A DNA stretch of 64,000 bases, from contig NZ_NOIG01000004.1 in the NCBI RefSeq assembly GCF_002245625.1, positions 817,861 to 881,860 on the forward strand, given 5' to 3'. A model generated the notes under the pieces. That model was not told where the DNA came from. It did not search any database and worked only from the letters and a program-made list of their open reading frames with translations. The stretch is from Acidovorax kalamii (GTDB taxonomy: Bacteria; Pseudomonadota; Gammaproteobacteria; Burkholderiales; Burkholderiaceae_C). Every line of letters begins with the position of its first letter. Position 1 is the stretch's first letter. Shown here one piece after another: positions 19,983-29,191 of the stretch. The position numbers were made by a program, and so were the translations under genes.

Positions 19983-21128
19983 TTACCGTTTTTCGGCGAC
20001 AAAGCCCAAAAGTTGCGCCACAAGGTTGTCTTGCGTCAGCAGGCGCGCGCGCGCCGCCACCGTGCAGGCGGTCCATTCGGCCAGGGTGTCATCGCCGGGC
20101 CACTGCAGGGGCGCGGTGTTGAGCCCGTTCCAGGTGGCATGGAACTGCCGCAGCGATTCTGGGGCCTGCAGCCAATCCAGAAACGCCCAGAGCTTGTCGT
20201 GGTGGGCGTTGTCGTGCTGGGGGTAGATCTGCCAGACCAGGGCCTGCCCGGCCCACAGCGCCCGCACCAGCGAGTCCTCGCCGCGCACAAAGTTCAGGTC
20301 ACAGGCCCACAGCATGTCGTCAAACGCCGCCTGGGGGCGCGCGGGCAAATATGAAATGTATAGCTGCCCGAGCTTGTCAGGCGCGCCTAGGCAGGCATTT
20401 TGAGCATGATTTTTGGCAGCACCAAGCGCGGCCTGCACCGCCGCCGTGGGGCGGCCTGGCGTGACCAGCAACTGCGTGGGCTGGGCCTGGCTGCGCTGCA
20501 GCAGCTCGGGCAGGGCTGCGGGTTCGTAGCAGAACAGCGACACCCAGCGCTGCTCTGGGCCGTCGTTGTCCAGGCCAAACGCTTCGGCGTGCGCCTGGCG
20601 CCAGGCGGTGCGGTCAAACGCCTGGCGCAAGGCCATCAGGTCGGGCTCGCGCAGCAGCCCGCCCGTGGCGGGCGTGAAGCCGGGGTAGAAGAACCAGCGT
20701 GTCCAGCCCGCAGCGGGCCCCGACAGGAGGGGTGACGGCAGCCGGTGGGTGCGCTCCACATAACTTTCCGCCGACAGGTACTCCAGGTTGATCCACACAG
20801 GCTTTTTGCCACCTGCGCGCGACTGGCATGCGCTATATGCTATGAATTCAGGAGCAATCTCGCAGCCGAACGCCTCCACCATTACATCGGGCTTCGGCTC
20901 GGTGGGGTCGGGCGGGGGCGATCCCCAGGCACGCAACTCCACGCCCGGGCAGCCTGCGGGCGCCATCCACGTGAGGGCCGAGGCGTCGTCCACCCACAGC
21001 CGCACGCGGTGGCCCAGACTGGCGAGTTGCGTCACCAGACGCCAACACACGCCGATGTCGCCAAAGTTGTCGATCACGCGGCAGAACACATCCCATTGCA
21101 GGGCAGGGAGGGGGGGGCGCGTGGTCAT
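19983..21128 (-). CDS. earP: EF-P arginine-32 rhamnosyltransferase
   Basis: 381 residues, the usual EarP length. The N-terminal active-site segment [14 protein letters not shown] carries two Asp (20 and 24) matching the catalytic Asp13/Asp17 of the Neisseria enzyme. The C-terminal nucleotide-sugar site has [15 protein letters not shown] and [13 protein letters not shown]. It transfers rhamnose from dTDP-rhamnose to Arg32 of EF-P, whose gene is 163 bp downstream. The ATG overlaps the stop of the upstream LysR gene (ATGA). Two stretches of the frame (about residues 89-109 and 239-261) coincide with copies of a dispersed repeat, so these loops look repeat-derived. Confidence 0.92.
   Translation of the reverse strand: MTTRPPLPALQWDVFCRVIDNFGDIGVCWRLVTQLASLGHRVRLWVDDASALTWMAPAGCPGVELRAWGSPPPDPTEPKPDVMVEAFGCEIAPEFIAYSACQSRAGGKKPVWINLEYLSAESYVERTHRLPSPLLSGPAAGWTRWFFYPGFTPATGGLLREPDLMALRQAFDRTAWRQAHAEAFGLDNDGPEQRWVSLFCYEPAALPELLQRSQAQPTQLLVTPGRPTAAVQAALGAAKNHAQNACLGAPDKLGQLYISYLPARPQAAFDDMLWACDLNFVRGEDSLVRALWAGQALVWQIYPQHDNAHHDKLWAFLDWLQAPESLRQFHATWNGLNTAPLQWPGDDTLAEWTACTVAARARLLTQDNLVAQLLGFVAEKR
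20346..20410 (+). repeat. Dispersed repeat, copy E, inside earP
   Basis: ATGAAATGTATAGCTGCC continues with AGCTTGTCAGGCGCGCC and AGGCAGGCATTTT. It matches copy A through ATAGCT..GCTTGTC..AGGCGC but lies within the earP reading frame on the opposite strand and keeps that frame open. Confidence 0.6.
20801..20860 (-). repeat. Dispersed repeat, copy F, inside earP
   Basis: On the minus strand it reads TTGCTCCTGAATTCATAGC, then ATATAGCGCATGCC, GCGCGCAGG and GGCAAAAAG. It matches the family pattern of copies B and C. Here it is translated as part of EarP (around residues 89-109, including EFIAYSAC). Confidence 0.6.
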
Positions 21129-22027
21129 GGGGCGGGTGTAGTTGGTGGCGCACGCAGGTGGTCTACCAGCAACCGCGCCACGCTGGAGAGAGATTCTTCC
21201 GAGCGCACGCACAGCACCAGCTGCCGGTGTGCCCAGGTCTCGTTCAGTGTGACCACACGGATGGGCTGCGAGCCCTTGTACAGCGCGGCGCTGCCACGCG
21301 GCATTACGCCCACGCCCAGGCCAGCGGCCACCATCAGGCACAGCGCGTCGTAGCTGGTGACCTGCATGCGCAGGCGCAGCGGCAAGCCGGCTTCAGAGGC
21401 CGCGCGGGTCAGCTGGTTGTTGATGGCGCTGCCCGGGTGCGCGCCCACAAAGTCATAGGGCAGGGCGTCGGCCAGGCGGGCCGATTTGCGCCGCGCCAGG
21501 GGATGGCTTGTGGGCACCACCAGCACCAGCTCGTCGGTGCGGTAGGGCAGTTGCACCACGCGCTCGCCGTACTGGCCCTGGTTGAGGATGCCCACATCGG
21601 CCGCGTTTTCGGCCACGGACTGGGCGATGGCCGTGCTGATCTGCTCCTGCAGGCGCACATCCACCTGCGGGTGCAGCGCCATGAAGCTCTGCAACTGTGC
21701 GGGCAAAAACTGCGTGATGGCCGAGATGTTGGCCACCACCCGCACGTGGCCGCGTACGCCCGCGCCGTAGTCGCGCATCTGGCTGGCGATGCCGTCCAGG
21801 TCGTTGAGCACACCGCGCGCCAAGTTCAGCAGCGCATAGGCGGCAGCCGTGGGCTCGGTGCCCTTGTTGCTGCGCGTGAACAGGGGCACCCGCAGGGCGT
21901 CTTCCAGGTCGGCCAGACGGCGGCTCACGGCCGATGCGGCAATGTGCTCGCGCGCAGCGGCGGCGGCGATGGTGCTTTCTTCCATCACGGCCACAAACAG
22001 GCGCAGGGAGACGGGGTCGAGTTTCAT
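21125..22027 (-). CDS. LysR family transcriptional regulator
   Basis: 300 residues from ATG 22027. The N-terminal LysR winged helix (about 1-60) has SLRLFVAVMEESTIAAAAAREHIAASAVSRRLADLE, and a periplasmic-binding-protein-like sensor domain follows. It is divergent from the CoA-transferase/lyase/Bug operon, 150 bp away, which makes that operon its likely target. Its stop overlaps the earP start, so earP can be read through from this promoter. The inducer is probably the carboxylate handled by the operon. Confidence 0.9.
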   Translation of the reverse strand: MKLDPVSLRLFVAVMEESTIAAAAAREHIAASAVSRRLADLEDALRVPLFTRSNKGTEPTAAAYALLNLARGVLNDLDGIASQMRDYGAGVRGHVRVVANISAITQFLPAQLQSFMALHPQVDVRLQEQISTAIAQSVAENAADVGILNQGQYGERVVQLPYRTDELVLVVPTSHPLARRKSARLADALPYDFVGAHPGSAINNQLTRAASEAGLPLRLRMQVTSYDALCLMVAAGLGVGVMPRGSAALYKGSQPIRVVTLNETWAHRQLVLCVRSEESLSSVARLLVDHLRAPPTTPAP

Positions 22028-22176
22028 GAGTTGCTGATGGTAACAAGCGCCGCAACTGCCATGCCGGTTTGCGATGGCATCTTGTTGCTTGAGCGATTTA
22101 CGGCCCCGCGCGCCCTGCGCATCATTCGCCCCGAGCCACCCCAGCGTGGGGCTGGCCGCAGGAGACAACCCCACCC

Positions 22177-23382
22177 ATGGATTCCATTGCTTCCCCCGCC
22201 GCCTTGCAAGGCGTGCGCGTCATCGAAATGGGCCAGCTCATTGCCGGGCCGTTCTGCGGCAAGACGCTGGGCGAGTTTGGCGCCGATGTGATCAAGATCG
22301 AAGCCCCCGAGACGGGCGACCCCCTGCGCAACTGGCGTTTGATCAAGGAGGGCACCTCCGTCTGGTGGCAGGTGCAGTCGCGCAACAAGCGTTCGGTGGC
22401 GCTGGACCTGCGCCAAAAGGAAGGCCAGGACATTGCCCGCCAACTCATCGCTGAGGCCGACGTGCTGGTCGAGAACTTCCGCCCCGGCACGCTGGAGGGC
22501 TGGGGCATGTCGCCCGACGAGCTGCACGCGCTGAACCCTGGCCTCGTCATCTTGCGCATCTCGGGCTACGGCCAGACCGGGCCGTACCGCGACCTGCCGG
22601 GTTTTGGCGTGATTGGCGAAGCCATGGGCGGGCTGCGCCACTTGACGGCCGAACCGGGCCGTGTGCCGGTGCGTGTGGGCGTGTCCATAGGCGACACGCT
22701 GGCGGCGCTGCACGGCACCATCGGCGTGCTCACGGCGCTGTACCACCGCAAGGTCCACGGCGGCAAAGGCCAGGTGATTGACGTGGCGCTGCACGAAGCC
22801 GTGTTCAACGTGATGGAAAGCCTGATCCCTGAATACAGCGCCTTTGGCGCGGTGCGCGAGGCGGCGGGCAGCGCGCTGCCGGGCATTGCGCCCAGCAACG
22901 CCTACCCCTGCCAGGACGGCTGGGTGCTGGTGGCGGGCAATGGCGACAGCATCTTCAAGCGGCTGATGACGGCCATCGGCCGCCAGGACCTGGCCGACGC
23001 CCCCGACCTGGGCAGCAACACCGGCCGCGTGGCGCGGGTGGGCGAAATCGACGCCGCGATTGGCGCCTGGACGGCCGCCCGCTCGGTACAGCAGGTGATG
23101 GAGACCCTGGGCGCAGCCCGTGTGCCCGCAGGCAAGGTCTACACCGCCAAAGACATTGCCGAAGACCCGCACTACCGGGCCCGCGACATGCTGCTGACGC
23201 AAGAGACGCGCGATGGCTACAGCGTGGAGGTGCCGGGCATCGTGCCCAAGCTCTCGGCCACGCCGGGCAGCATCCGCCGCAGTGCGCCGCACCTGGGCGA
23301 TGACACCGATGCGGTGCTGGCTGAGGCTGGTTTGACGGCCGAACAGATTGCGCTGCTGCGCAGCAAGGGGGTGATCCAATGA
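22177..23382 (+). CDS. CaiB/BaiF family (class III) CoA-transferase
   Basis: 401 residues. N-terminal VRVIEMGQLIAGPFCGKTLGEFGADVIKIE is the family opening, and VLVENFRPGTLE and SGYGQTGPY are conserved. Class III enzymes normally use an Asp nucleophile in a P-(A/G)-(Y/F)-D motif. Here the matching place reads PGFGVIGEAMGG, with Gly at the Asp position; this variant should be compared with characterised subfamilies. It probably activates a dicarboxylate with CoA from succinyl-CoA for the lyase encoded next; the genes overlap by ATGA. It is first gene of an operon with two Bug receptors and is divergent from a LysR regulator. Confidence 0.85.
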   Translation: MDSIASPAALQGVRVIEMGQLIAGPFCGKTLGEFGADVIKIEAPETGDPLRNWRLIKEGTSVWWQVQSRNKRSVALDLRQKEGQDIARQLIAEADVLVENFRPGTLEGWGMSPDELHALNPGLVILRISGYGQTGPYRDLPGFGVIGEAMGGLRHLTAEPGRVPVRVGVSIGDTLAALHGTIGVLTALYHRKVHGGKGQVIDVALHEAVFNVMESLIPEYSAFGAVREAAGSALPGIAPSNAYPCQDGWVLVAGNGDSIFKRLMTAIGRQDLADAPDLGSNTGRVARVGEIDAAIGAWTAARSVQQVMETLGAARVPAGKVYTAKDIAEDPHYRARDMLLTQETRDGYSVEVPGIVPKLSATPGSIRRSAPHLGDDTDAVLAEAGLTAEQIALLRSKGVIQ

Positions 23383-24359
23383 GTGCATCCAGCACCGTGT
23401 GGCAGGGGGCGAACCGCCGCATCCACATGCAGGAAGTCGGCCTGCGCGATGGCCTGCAGATGGAGAAGGCCTTTGTGCCCACGGCCGACAAAATCGCGCT
23501 GTGCAATGCGCTGTCGGCAGCGGGCCTGTCCAAGATCGAAGTGACTTCATTCACATCACCCACCGCCATCCCCGCGCTGAAAGACGCCGAGATCGTGATG
23601 CGCGAGATCACGCGCCGCCCTGGCACGGTCTACACCGCGCTGGTGCCCAATCTGCGCGGGGCAGAGCGCGCCATCGAGTCGCGCACGGACGAGCTGAATC
23701 TGGTGATGTCCGTCAGCGCCACCCACAACCTCGCCAATCTGCGCATGACGCAGGAACAGTCGTTCACCGCACTGGCGCAGGTGGTGGCCCTGGCGCAGGG
23801 CGCCAATGTGGCGGTGAATGTGTCGCTGTCCTGTGTTTTCGGTTGCCCCATGGAAGGTGATGTGGCACAGGCCGATGTGTTCGGCTGGGTGCAGCGTTTT
23901 GTGGATATGGGCGTGCGTGGCATCACGCTGTGCGACACCACGGGCATGGCTTACCCCACGCAGGTGCACCAGCTCGCGGCGGCCGCCCGCGCACGCTGGC
24001 CGGGGGTGGAGTTCACCCTGCATTTCCACAACACGCGGGGCATGGGGCTGGCCAATGTGCTCGCCGCCATCGGCGCGGGGGCAGACCGGTTTGACGCCTC
24101 GCTGGGCGGCCTGGGCGGTTGCCCCTACGCGCCGGGCGCCAGCGGCAATGTGTGCAGCGAAGAGATCGTGCACGCGCTGGGGTTGATGGGCTATGACACG
24201 GGGGTGGATCTGGCGCAACTGGTGGCCGCCGCGCAGCAGCTGCCTGCGCTCATCGGCCACGACATTCCGAGCCAGATCGCCAAGGCGGGGCCGCGGTTGA
24301 CGCTGCACCCGGTGCCTGCCGATTTCGATGCCATCCGCGAAAGAGCGCTGTCCCGCTGA
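23379..24359 (+). CDS. Hydroxymethylglutaryl-CoA lyase family protein
   Basis: 326 residues. DRE-TIM metallolyase with the metal/catalytic motif LRDGLQME, metal-binding HFHNTRG, and the GLGGCPYAPGASGN loop that holds the essential Cys. All key residues of HMG-CoA lyase are present, so it should cleave a 3-hydroxy-3-methyl acyl-CoA to acetyl-CoA plus acetoacetate or a related ketoacid. With the CoA-transferase upstream and periplasmic receptors downstream, use of an external acid such as 3-hydroxy-3-methylglutarate is a reasonable but untested reading. Start and upstream stop overlap (ATGA). Confidence 0.85.
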   Translation: MSASSTVWQGANRRIHMQEVGLRDGLQMEKAFVPTADKIALCNALSAAGLSKIEVTSFTSPTAIPALKDAEIVMREITRRPGTVYTALVPNLRGAERAIESRTDELNLVMSVSATHNLANLRMTQEQSFTALAQVVALAQGANVAVNVSLSCVFGCPMEGDVAQADVFGWVQRFVDMGVRGITLCDTTGMAYPTQVHQLAAAARARWPGVEFTLHFHNTRGMGLANVLAAIGAGADRFDASLGGLGGCPYAPGASGNVCSEEIVHALGLMGYDTGVDLAQLVAAAQQLPALIGHDIPSQIAKAGPRLTLHPVPADFDAIRERALSR

Positions 24360-24405
24360 AAGCTGGCGCGCCAGCACCCCACCATCACAACAGGAGACAA
24401 AAGCC

Positions 24406-25386
24406 ATGACCTTCGCCACCCCACTGTCCCGCCGACTCTTCACGGCCGCCGTGTTCTGCTCTGCCGCCTTCGCGGCGGGCGCGCAGGACAAGTACCCCTC
24501 CAAGCCCATCACCGTGGTCGTGCCCCAGGCTGCGGGCGGCGCCAACGACGCCATTGCGCGCGTGGTGGCGCAAAAGCTCGGCGAGCAACTGGGCCAGAGC
24601 GTGATCGTGGAGAACCGCCCTGGTGCCGGCGGCACGCTGGCCACGGGCACCACGGCCCGCGCGCGCAACGATGGCTACACCCTGCTGCTGACGGCCGACA
24701 GCGCCCATGTGATTGGCCCCGCGCTGTACAAGAACCCCGGCTTTGACCCGGTGAAGGACTTTGCCCCCGTGGCCCCTATCGCCACGGCCGGTTATGTGCT
24801 GGTGGCGCACCCGTCATTTCCCGCCAACAACGTGGCCGAGCTGGTGAATTTGGCCAAGGCCAGCCCTGGCAAGTATTCGATTGCCTCGGCGGGCAACGGC
24901 ACGCTGAATCATCTGATCGGCGAGATGCTGCAAAAGGCCGCAGGCATCCAGCTGCAGCACATCCCGTACAAGGGCTCGGCGGCTGCCGCCACCGACGTGG
25001 TGGGCGGGCAGGTGCCGCTGTCGGTGCAAAGCCTGCCGTCGGCCATCGCGTTCATCAAGGCGAGCAAGCTCAAGGTGCTGGGCGTGGTCAATGAAAAGCG
25101 CGTGGCCGCGCTGCCCGATGTACCCACGATTGGCGAAACCATCAAGGGCTTTGGCCAGGCGCCCTGGTACGCGCTGTTTGCCCCGGCCGGCACGCCCGCG
25201 CCCATCGTGACGCAGCTGCAGGCCGAAGTGGCGCGTGCGCTGGAACACAAGGATGTGGTGGACAAGCTGGCCACCGTGGGCTGCGAGCCCTTCAAGGGCA
25301 CGGCGGCGCAGCTGGCAGCGCTGGTGCAGTCCGACCTGCCCAAGTGGAGCCGCGTGGTCAAGGACACGGGCGCCACGGTCGATTGA
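24406..25386 (+). CDS. Bug family periplasmic receptor (first of two)
   Basis: 326 residues from ATG 24406, preceded by CAGGAGAC. The signal peptide spans about 1-27 (LFTAAVFCSAAFAAGAQ). Family motifs KPITVVVPQAAGGANDAIAR and PYKGSAAAATDVVGGQVP are present. It probably binds the acid processed by the CoA-transferase and lyase encoded just upstream. No transporter membrane subunits are adjacent. Confidence 0.85.
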   Translation: MTFATPLSRRLFTAAVFCSAAFAAGAQDKYPSKPITVVVPQAAGGANDAIARVVAQKLGEQLGQSVIVENRPGAGGTLATGTTARARNDGYTLLLTADSAHVIGPALYKNPGFDPVKDFAPVAPIATAGYVLVAHPSFPANNVAELVNLAKASPGKYSIASAGNGTLNHLIGEMLQKAAGIQLQHIPYKGSAAAATDVVGGQVPLSVQSLPSAIAFIKASKLKVLGVVNEKRVAALPDVPTIGETIKGFGQAPWYALFAPAGTPAPIVTQLQAEVARALEHKDVVDKLATVGCEPFKGTAAQLAALVQSDLPKWSRVVKDTGATVD

Positions 25387-25461
25387 CCAGCGCTTCCTCC
25401 GCGCCCTCCCGCTCTCGCAATTCAGATTTTTGACAACAACGACAACGGAGACATTCCTTTC

Positions 25462-26442
25462 ATGCAAACCACCCGTAAACAATTCACCACCCTGGCTCTG
25501 GTCGCACTGGCCACCGGCTTTGTTGGCCATGCATCGGCGCAGGGCGCCTACCCGTCCAAAAACGTCACCCTGGTGGTGCCCACCGCCGCAGGCGGCACCA
25601 CCGACCTGTCGGCCCGCATGTTGGCGCAGGCCCTGGCTCCGGTGCTGGGCCAGTCGGTCATCGTGGACAACAAGGGCGGTGGCAACGGCAACATTGCCGC
25701 CAGCGCCGTCAAGCGGGCCGAGGCCGATGGCTACACGCTGCTCATGCAGTACTCGGGCTACCACGTCATCTCGCCCCACATCACCAAACAAAAGCAGTGG
25801 GAGCAGGCCGACTTCCAGCCCGTGGCCAATGTCATCTCGGCCCCGCAGATCATCGTGGTGCGGGCCGACCTGCCGGTGAAGACGCTGCCCGAGCTGATCG
25901 CCTACGCCAAGGCCCACCCCGGCAAGCTCAACTACGCCTCGTCGGGCAACGGCTCGCTGCAGCACGTCACAGGTGCCATGCTGGAGCAGCAGGGTGGCAT
26001 CAAGATGGTCCACGTGCCCTACAAAGGCACGGGCCCCGCGCTGCAGGATCTGCTGGGCGGCCAGGTGGACCTGACATTCGGCACCGCGCCCCCCTTCATG
26101 CCCCACATCGCCAGCGGCAAGCTGCGCGTGCTGGCCGTGACGGGCAAGCAGCGCCTGCCCAGCCTGCCCGATGTGCCCACCACCGCCGAGGCGGGCTACC
26201 CCAAGGTGGATGCCACCTCGTGGTTTGCGGTGTTTGCCCCCGCCGCCGTGCCCAAGGCCGTGGTGGACAAGCTCACGGCTGATATCCGCACCGTGGTGCA
26301 GAACCCGGCCTTCCAGCAGAAGGCGCAGGAGCAGGGCGCCACGGCCGACTACCAGACCCCGGCGCAGCTGGGCGACAAGGTGAAGGCAGATCTTGCCAAC
26401 TGGGCGCAGGTGGTGAAAACGTCGAAGATCGAGGCGGAGTGA
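25462..26442 (+). CDS. Bug family periplasmic receptor (second of two)
   Basis: 326 residues. The signal peptide spans about 1-26 (LALVALATGFVGHASAQ). Motifs KNVTLVVPTAAGGTTDLSAR and [18 protein letters not shown] are present. It lies 75 bp after the previous receptor with its own GGAG site. The ligand-facing stretches of the two receptors differ, so they are not a recent duplication and may bind different ligands. Confidence 0.85.
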   Translation: MQTTRKQFTTLALVALATGFVGHASAQGAYPSKNVTLVVPTAAGGTTDLSARMLAQALAPVLGQSVIVDNKGGGNGNIAASAVKRAEADGYTLLMQYSGYHVISPHITKQKQWEQADFQPVANVISAPQIIVVRADLPVKTLPELIAYAKAHPGKLNYASSGNGSLQHVTGAMLEQQGGIKMVHVPYKGTGPALQDLLGGQVDLTFGTAPPFMPHIASGKLRVLAVTGKQRLPSLPDVPTTAEAGYPKVDATSWFAVFAPAAVPKAVVDKLTADIRTVVQNPAFQQKAQEQGATADYQTPAQLGDKVKADLANWAQVVKTSKIEAE

Positions 26443-26469
26443 CCCGGAGGGGGCGGGAAATTGGATTAA

Positions 26470-26524
26470 AAAGCCTGCTACCGCCCGCTAGATATGCGCA
26501 AGTAGCTATTTATTTCATAGCGAA
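26470..26524 (-). repeat. Dispersed repeat, copy B
   Basis: On the minus strand: TTCGCTATGAAATAAATAGC, TACTTGCGCATATC, GCGGGCGGTAG and AAAAAG. It has the same hairpin plus GCGC arm layout as copies A and C. It fills most of the gap between the second Bug gene and uvrC, so the uvrC promoter must lie in or near it. Confidence 0.6.
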
Positions 26525-26559
26525 TGATCCCTGGCGCGCACAAGGCCACAATACGCGCC

Positions 26560-28581
26560 ATGTCTGATGTGCATTCCGAAGAACTCCTGGCGCAGGTGGC
26601 TGCGCTGCCTGCGCTGCCGGGCGTGTACCGCTATTTCGACGCGCAGGATGCGCTGCTGTATGTGGGCAAGGCGCTCAACCTCAAGCGCCGGGTGTCCAGC
26701 TACTTCCAGAAGAACCATGGCGGCACGCGCATCGGCCACATGGTCAGCAAGATCGTGCGTATGGAGACCACCGTGGTGCGCTCCGAGGCCGAGGCGCTGC
26801 TGCTCGAAAACAACCTCATCAAGACGTTGAACCCCAAGTTCAACATCCTGTTCCGAGACGACAAGAGTTACCCCTATCTCAAGATCACTGGCACACCGGG
26901 CGCTCACACGCGGGGCGATGCGCCGGGCCAGGTATTTCCGCGCATGGCCTATTACCGGGGCGCGGTTGATAAAAAGCACCGCTACTTCGGCCCATACCCC
27001 AGCGCCTGGGCGGTGAAGGAAACCATCCAGCTGCTGCAAAAGGTGTTCCGGCTGCGCACCTGCGAAGACACGGTGTTTGCCAACCGCACGCGGCCCTGCC
27101 TGCTGTACCAGATCAAGCGCTGCACCGGGCCCTGTGTGGACTTGATCTCGCCCGAGGCCTATGCCGCCGACGTGCAGCATGCCGAGGCACTGCTGCGTGG
27201 TGAAACGCAGGAGCTGCTGCAGGCGCTGGAGGCGCGCATGATGGCGCATTCGGACAAGCTCGAATTCGAGCAGGCGGCCGAAGTGCGCAACCAGATCCAG
27301 GCGCTGTCGCGCGTGCTGCACCAGCAGTCCATCGAGACGGTGGATGACAAGGATGTGGACATCCTGGCTGTGCGTGTGCAAGGCGGCCGTGCCTGCGTGA
27401 ACCTGGCCATGGTGCGCGGTGGCCGCCACTTGGGAGACAGGCCGTACTTTCCGGTGCATGTCGAGGATGCGGCGGCGGTGTATGCGGAAGAGGGGGGCGA
27501 GGGCACGGACGCTGTGGAGGGCGTTGAAGGGGAAAACCCCGCGCCTGCTCTGCCTGCCCGGCCCGTGGAAGTGCTGGTGCTTGAAGCCTTCATCGCCCAG
27601 CACTACATCGGCGTGCCTGTGCCCCCACTGCTGGTGACCAGCGTGCCGGTGGACAAGGCCCTGCTCGACGCGCTGACCGAGCAAAGCGGCCTGCGCGTGA
27701 ACGCCATCCACCAGCCCCGCGAACAGCGCCGCGCCTGGCTGGACATGGCCCAGAAGAACGCCGACCTGCAACTCGCCCGCCTTCTGGCTGAGGAGGGCTC
27801 GCAGCAAGCACGCACCCGCGCGCTGGCCGAGGCCCTGGATTTGCCGCCCGAAGATCTGGACCAGCTCACCATCGAGTGCTTCGACATCTCGCACACGGCG
27901 GGCGAATCCACCCAAGCGTCCTGTGTGGTCTTTCACCACCACAAGATGCAGAGCAGCGAATACCGCCGCTACAAGATCGAGGGCATCACCGGCGGCGACG
28001 ACTACGCCGCCATGCGCCAGGTGCTCACACGCCGCTACAGCAAGGTGGTGGAGGCGCAGCGTGAGGAGGGGGGCATCGACTATGCGAAGTCTCCCGAAGC
28101 GCAAGCCGCAGCCCGCCCCAAGGGCCAGGCGCGCCTGCCCGACCTGGTGCTCATCGACGGAGGCAAGGGCCAGGTGGGCGTGGCGCGCGAGGTGTTCTCC
28201 GCGCTGGGGCTGGACCTGACCCGCATCGTGGGGGTGGAGAAGGGCGAGGGCCGCAAAGTGGGCCTGGAAGAGCTGGTGTTTGCCGATGGGCGCGAGAAGG
28301 TCTATCTGGGCAAGGATTCGGCCGCGCTGATGCTGGTGGCGCAGATCCGCGACGAGGCGCACCGCTTTGCCATCACGGGAATGCGCGCGGCGCGCGCCAA
28401 GGTGCGGGTGGGCGGCGGGCAGCTTGAAGAAATTGCGGGCGTCGGCCCCAAGAAGCGCGCGCGGCTGCTGCAGCGGTTTGGTGGGGTGCGCGGCGTGGCG
28501 GCGGCCAGTGTTGAGGACCTGGCCACCGTCGATGGCATCTCGCGCGAGTTGGCAGAAGAAATTTACAAGGCCCTGAGATAA
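26560..28581 (+). CDS. uvrC: Excinuclease ABC subunit C
   Basis: 673 residues from ATG 26560. The GIY-YIG nuclease domain is at the N-terminus (GVYRYF, LLYVGKA), followed by a UVR motif ([14 protein letters not shown]), the RNase H-like nuclease with ECFDIS (Asp442) and a C-terminal helix-hairpin-helix pair ([13 protein letters not shown]). UvrC makes both incisions in nucleotide excision repair with UvrAB. It is longer than E. coli UvrC (610). An acidic, low-complexity insert (about 304-334, [16 protein letters not shown]) lies between the UVR motif and the RNase H-like part. Confidence 0.95.
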   Translation: MSDVHSEELLAQVAALPALPGVYRYFDAQDALLYVGKALNLKRRVSSYFQKNHGGTRIGHMVSKIVRMETTVVRSEAEALLLENNLIKTLNPKFNILFRDDKSYPYLKITGTPGAHTRGDAPGQVFPRMAYYRGAVDKKHRYFGPYPSAWAVKETIQLLQKVFRLRTCEDTVFANRTRPCLLYQIKRCTGPCVDLISPEAYAADVQHAEALLRGETQELLQALEARMMAHSDKLEFEQAAEVRNQIQALSRVLHQQSIETVDDKDVDILAVRVQGGRACVNLAMVRGGRHLGDRPYFPVHVEDAAAVYAEEGGEGTDAVEGVEGENPAPALPARPVEVLVLEAFIAQHYIGVPVPPLLVTSVPVDKALLDALTEQSGLRVNAIHQPREQRRAWLDMAQKNADLQLARLLAEEGSQQARTRALAEALDLPPEDLDQLTIECFDISHTAGESTQASCVVFHHHKMQSSEYRRYKIEGITGGDDYAAMRQVLTRRYSKVVEAQREEGGIDYAKSPEAQAAARPKGQARLPDLVLIDGGKGQVGVAREVFSALGLDLTRIVGVEKGEGRKVGLEELVFADGREKVYLGKDSAALMLVAQIRDEAHRFAITGMRAARAKVRVGGGQLEEIAGVGPKKRARLLQRFGGVRGVAAASVEDLATVDGISRELAEEIYKALR

Positions 28582-28624
28582 GCCCCGCGCAGTTCCACGG
28601 CCGCGCCGTGACACAATCGCCGCC

Positions 28625-29191
28625 ATGTTCTGGACTATCCCCACCTTGATGACCTGGACGCGCATCGTCGCGATACCTTTGATCGTGGGGGTGTTCTATG
28701 CGCCACTGGAGCCAGCCACACGCAATCTCATCGCCACCGTGATGTTCGTGGTGTTCGCCGCCACCGACTGGCTGGACGGCTACCTGGCCCGCAAGCTCAA
28801 CCAGACTTCCTCCTTCGGCGCGTTCCTTGACCCGGTGGCCGACAAGTTCCTGGTGTGTGCATCGCTGCTGGTGCTGGTGCATCTGCAACGTGCCGATGTG
28901 TTTGTGGCCCTCATCATCATCGGCCGCGAAATTGCCATCTCGGCGCTGCGCGAGTGGATGGCGCAGATCGGTGCGAGCAAGAGCGTGGCCGTGCACATGA
29001 TCGGCAAAGTGAAGACCACGGTGCAGATGCTGGCCATCCCCTTCCTGCTGTACGACGGGCGCCTGTTTGGCCTGATCGACACGGGCGTGTGGGGCACCTG
29101 GCTCATCTGGGCATCTGCCGTGCTCACGGTCTGGTCCATGGTGTATTACCTGCAGAAGGCGCTCCCCGAAATCCGGGCTCGCGTCAAGTAA
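28625..29191 (+). CDS. pgsA: CDP-diacylglycerol-glycerol-3-phosphate 3-phosphatidyltransferase
   Basis: 188-residue inner-membrane enzyme with several hydrophobic helices. The CDP-alcohol phosphotransferase signature DWLDGYLARKLNQTSSFGAF ends with LDPVADK, holding all the conserved Asp, Gly, Ala and Arg positions. It makes phosphatidylglycerophosphate, the committed step to phosphatidylglycerol and cardiolipin. It follows uvrC by 43 bp, a pairing conserved in many proteobacteria. Confidence 0.93.
   Translation: MFWTIPTLMTWTRIVAIPLIVGVFYAPLEPATRNLIATVMFVVFAATDWLDGYLARKLNQTSSFGAFLDPVADKFLVCASLLVLVHLQRADVFVALIIIGREIAISALREWMAQIGASKSVAVHMIGKVKTTVQMLAIPFLLYDGRLFGLIDTGVWGTWLIWASAVLTVWSMVYYLQKALPEIRARVK

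Noticed and set aside
26515-28665. 716-codon minus-strand frame opposite uvrC
   Set aside because: Shadow of uvrC with no recognisable domain.
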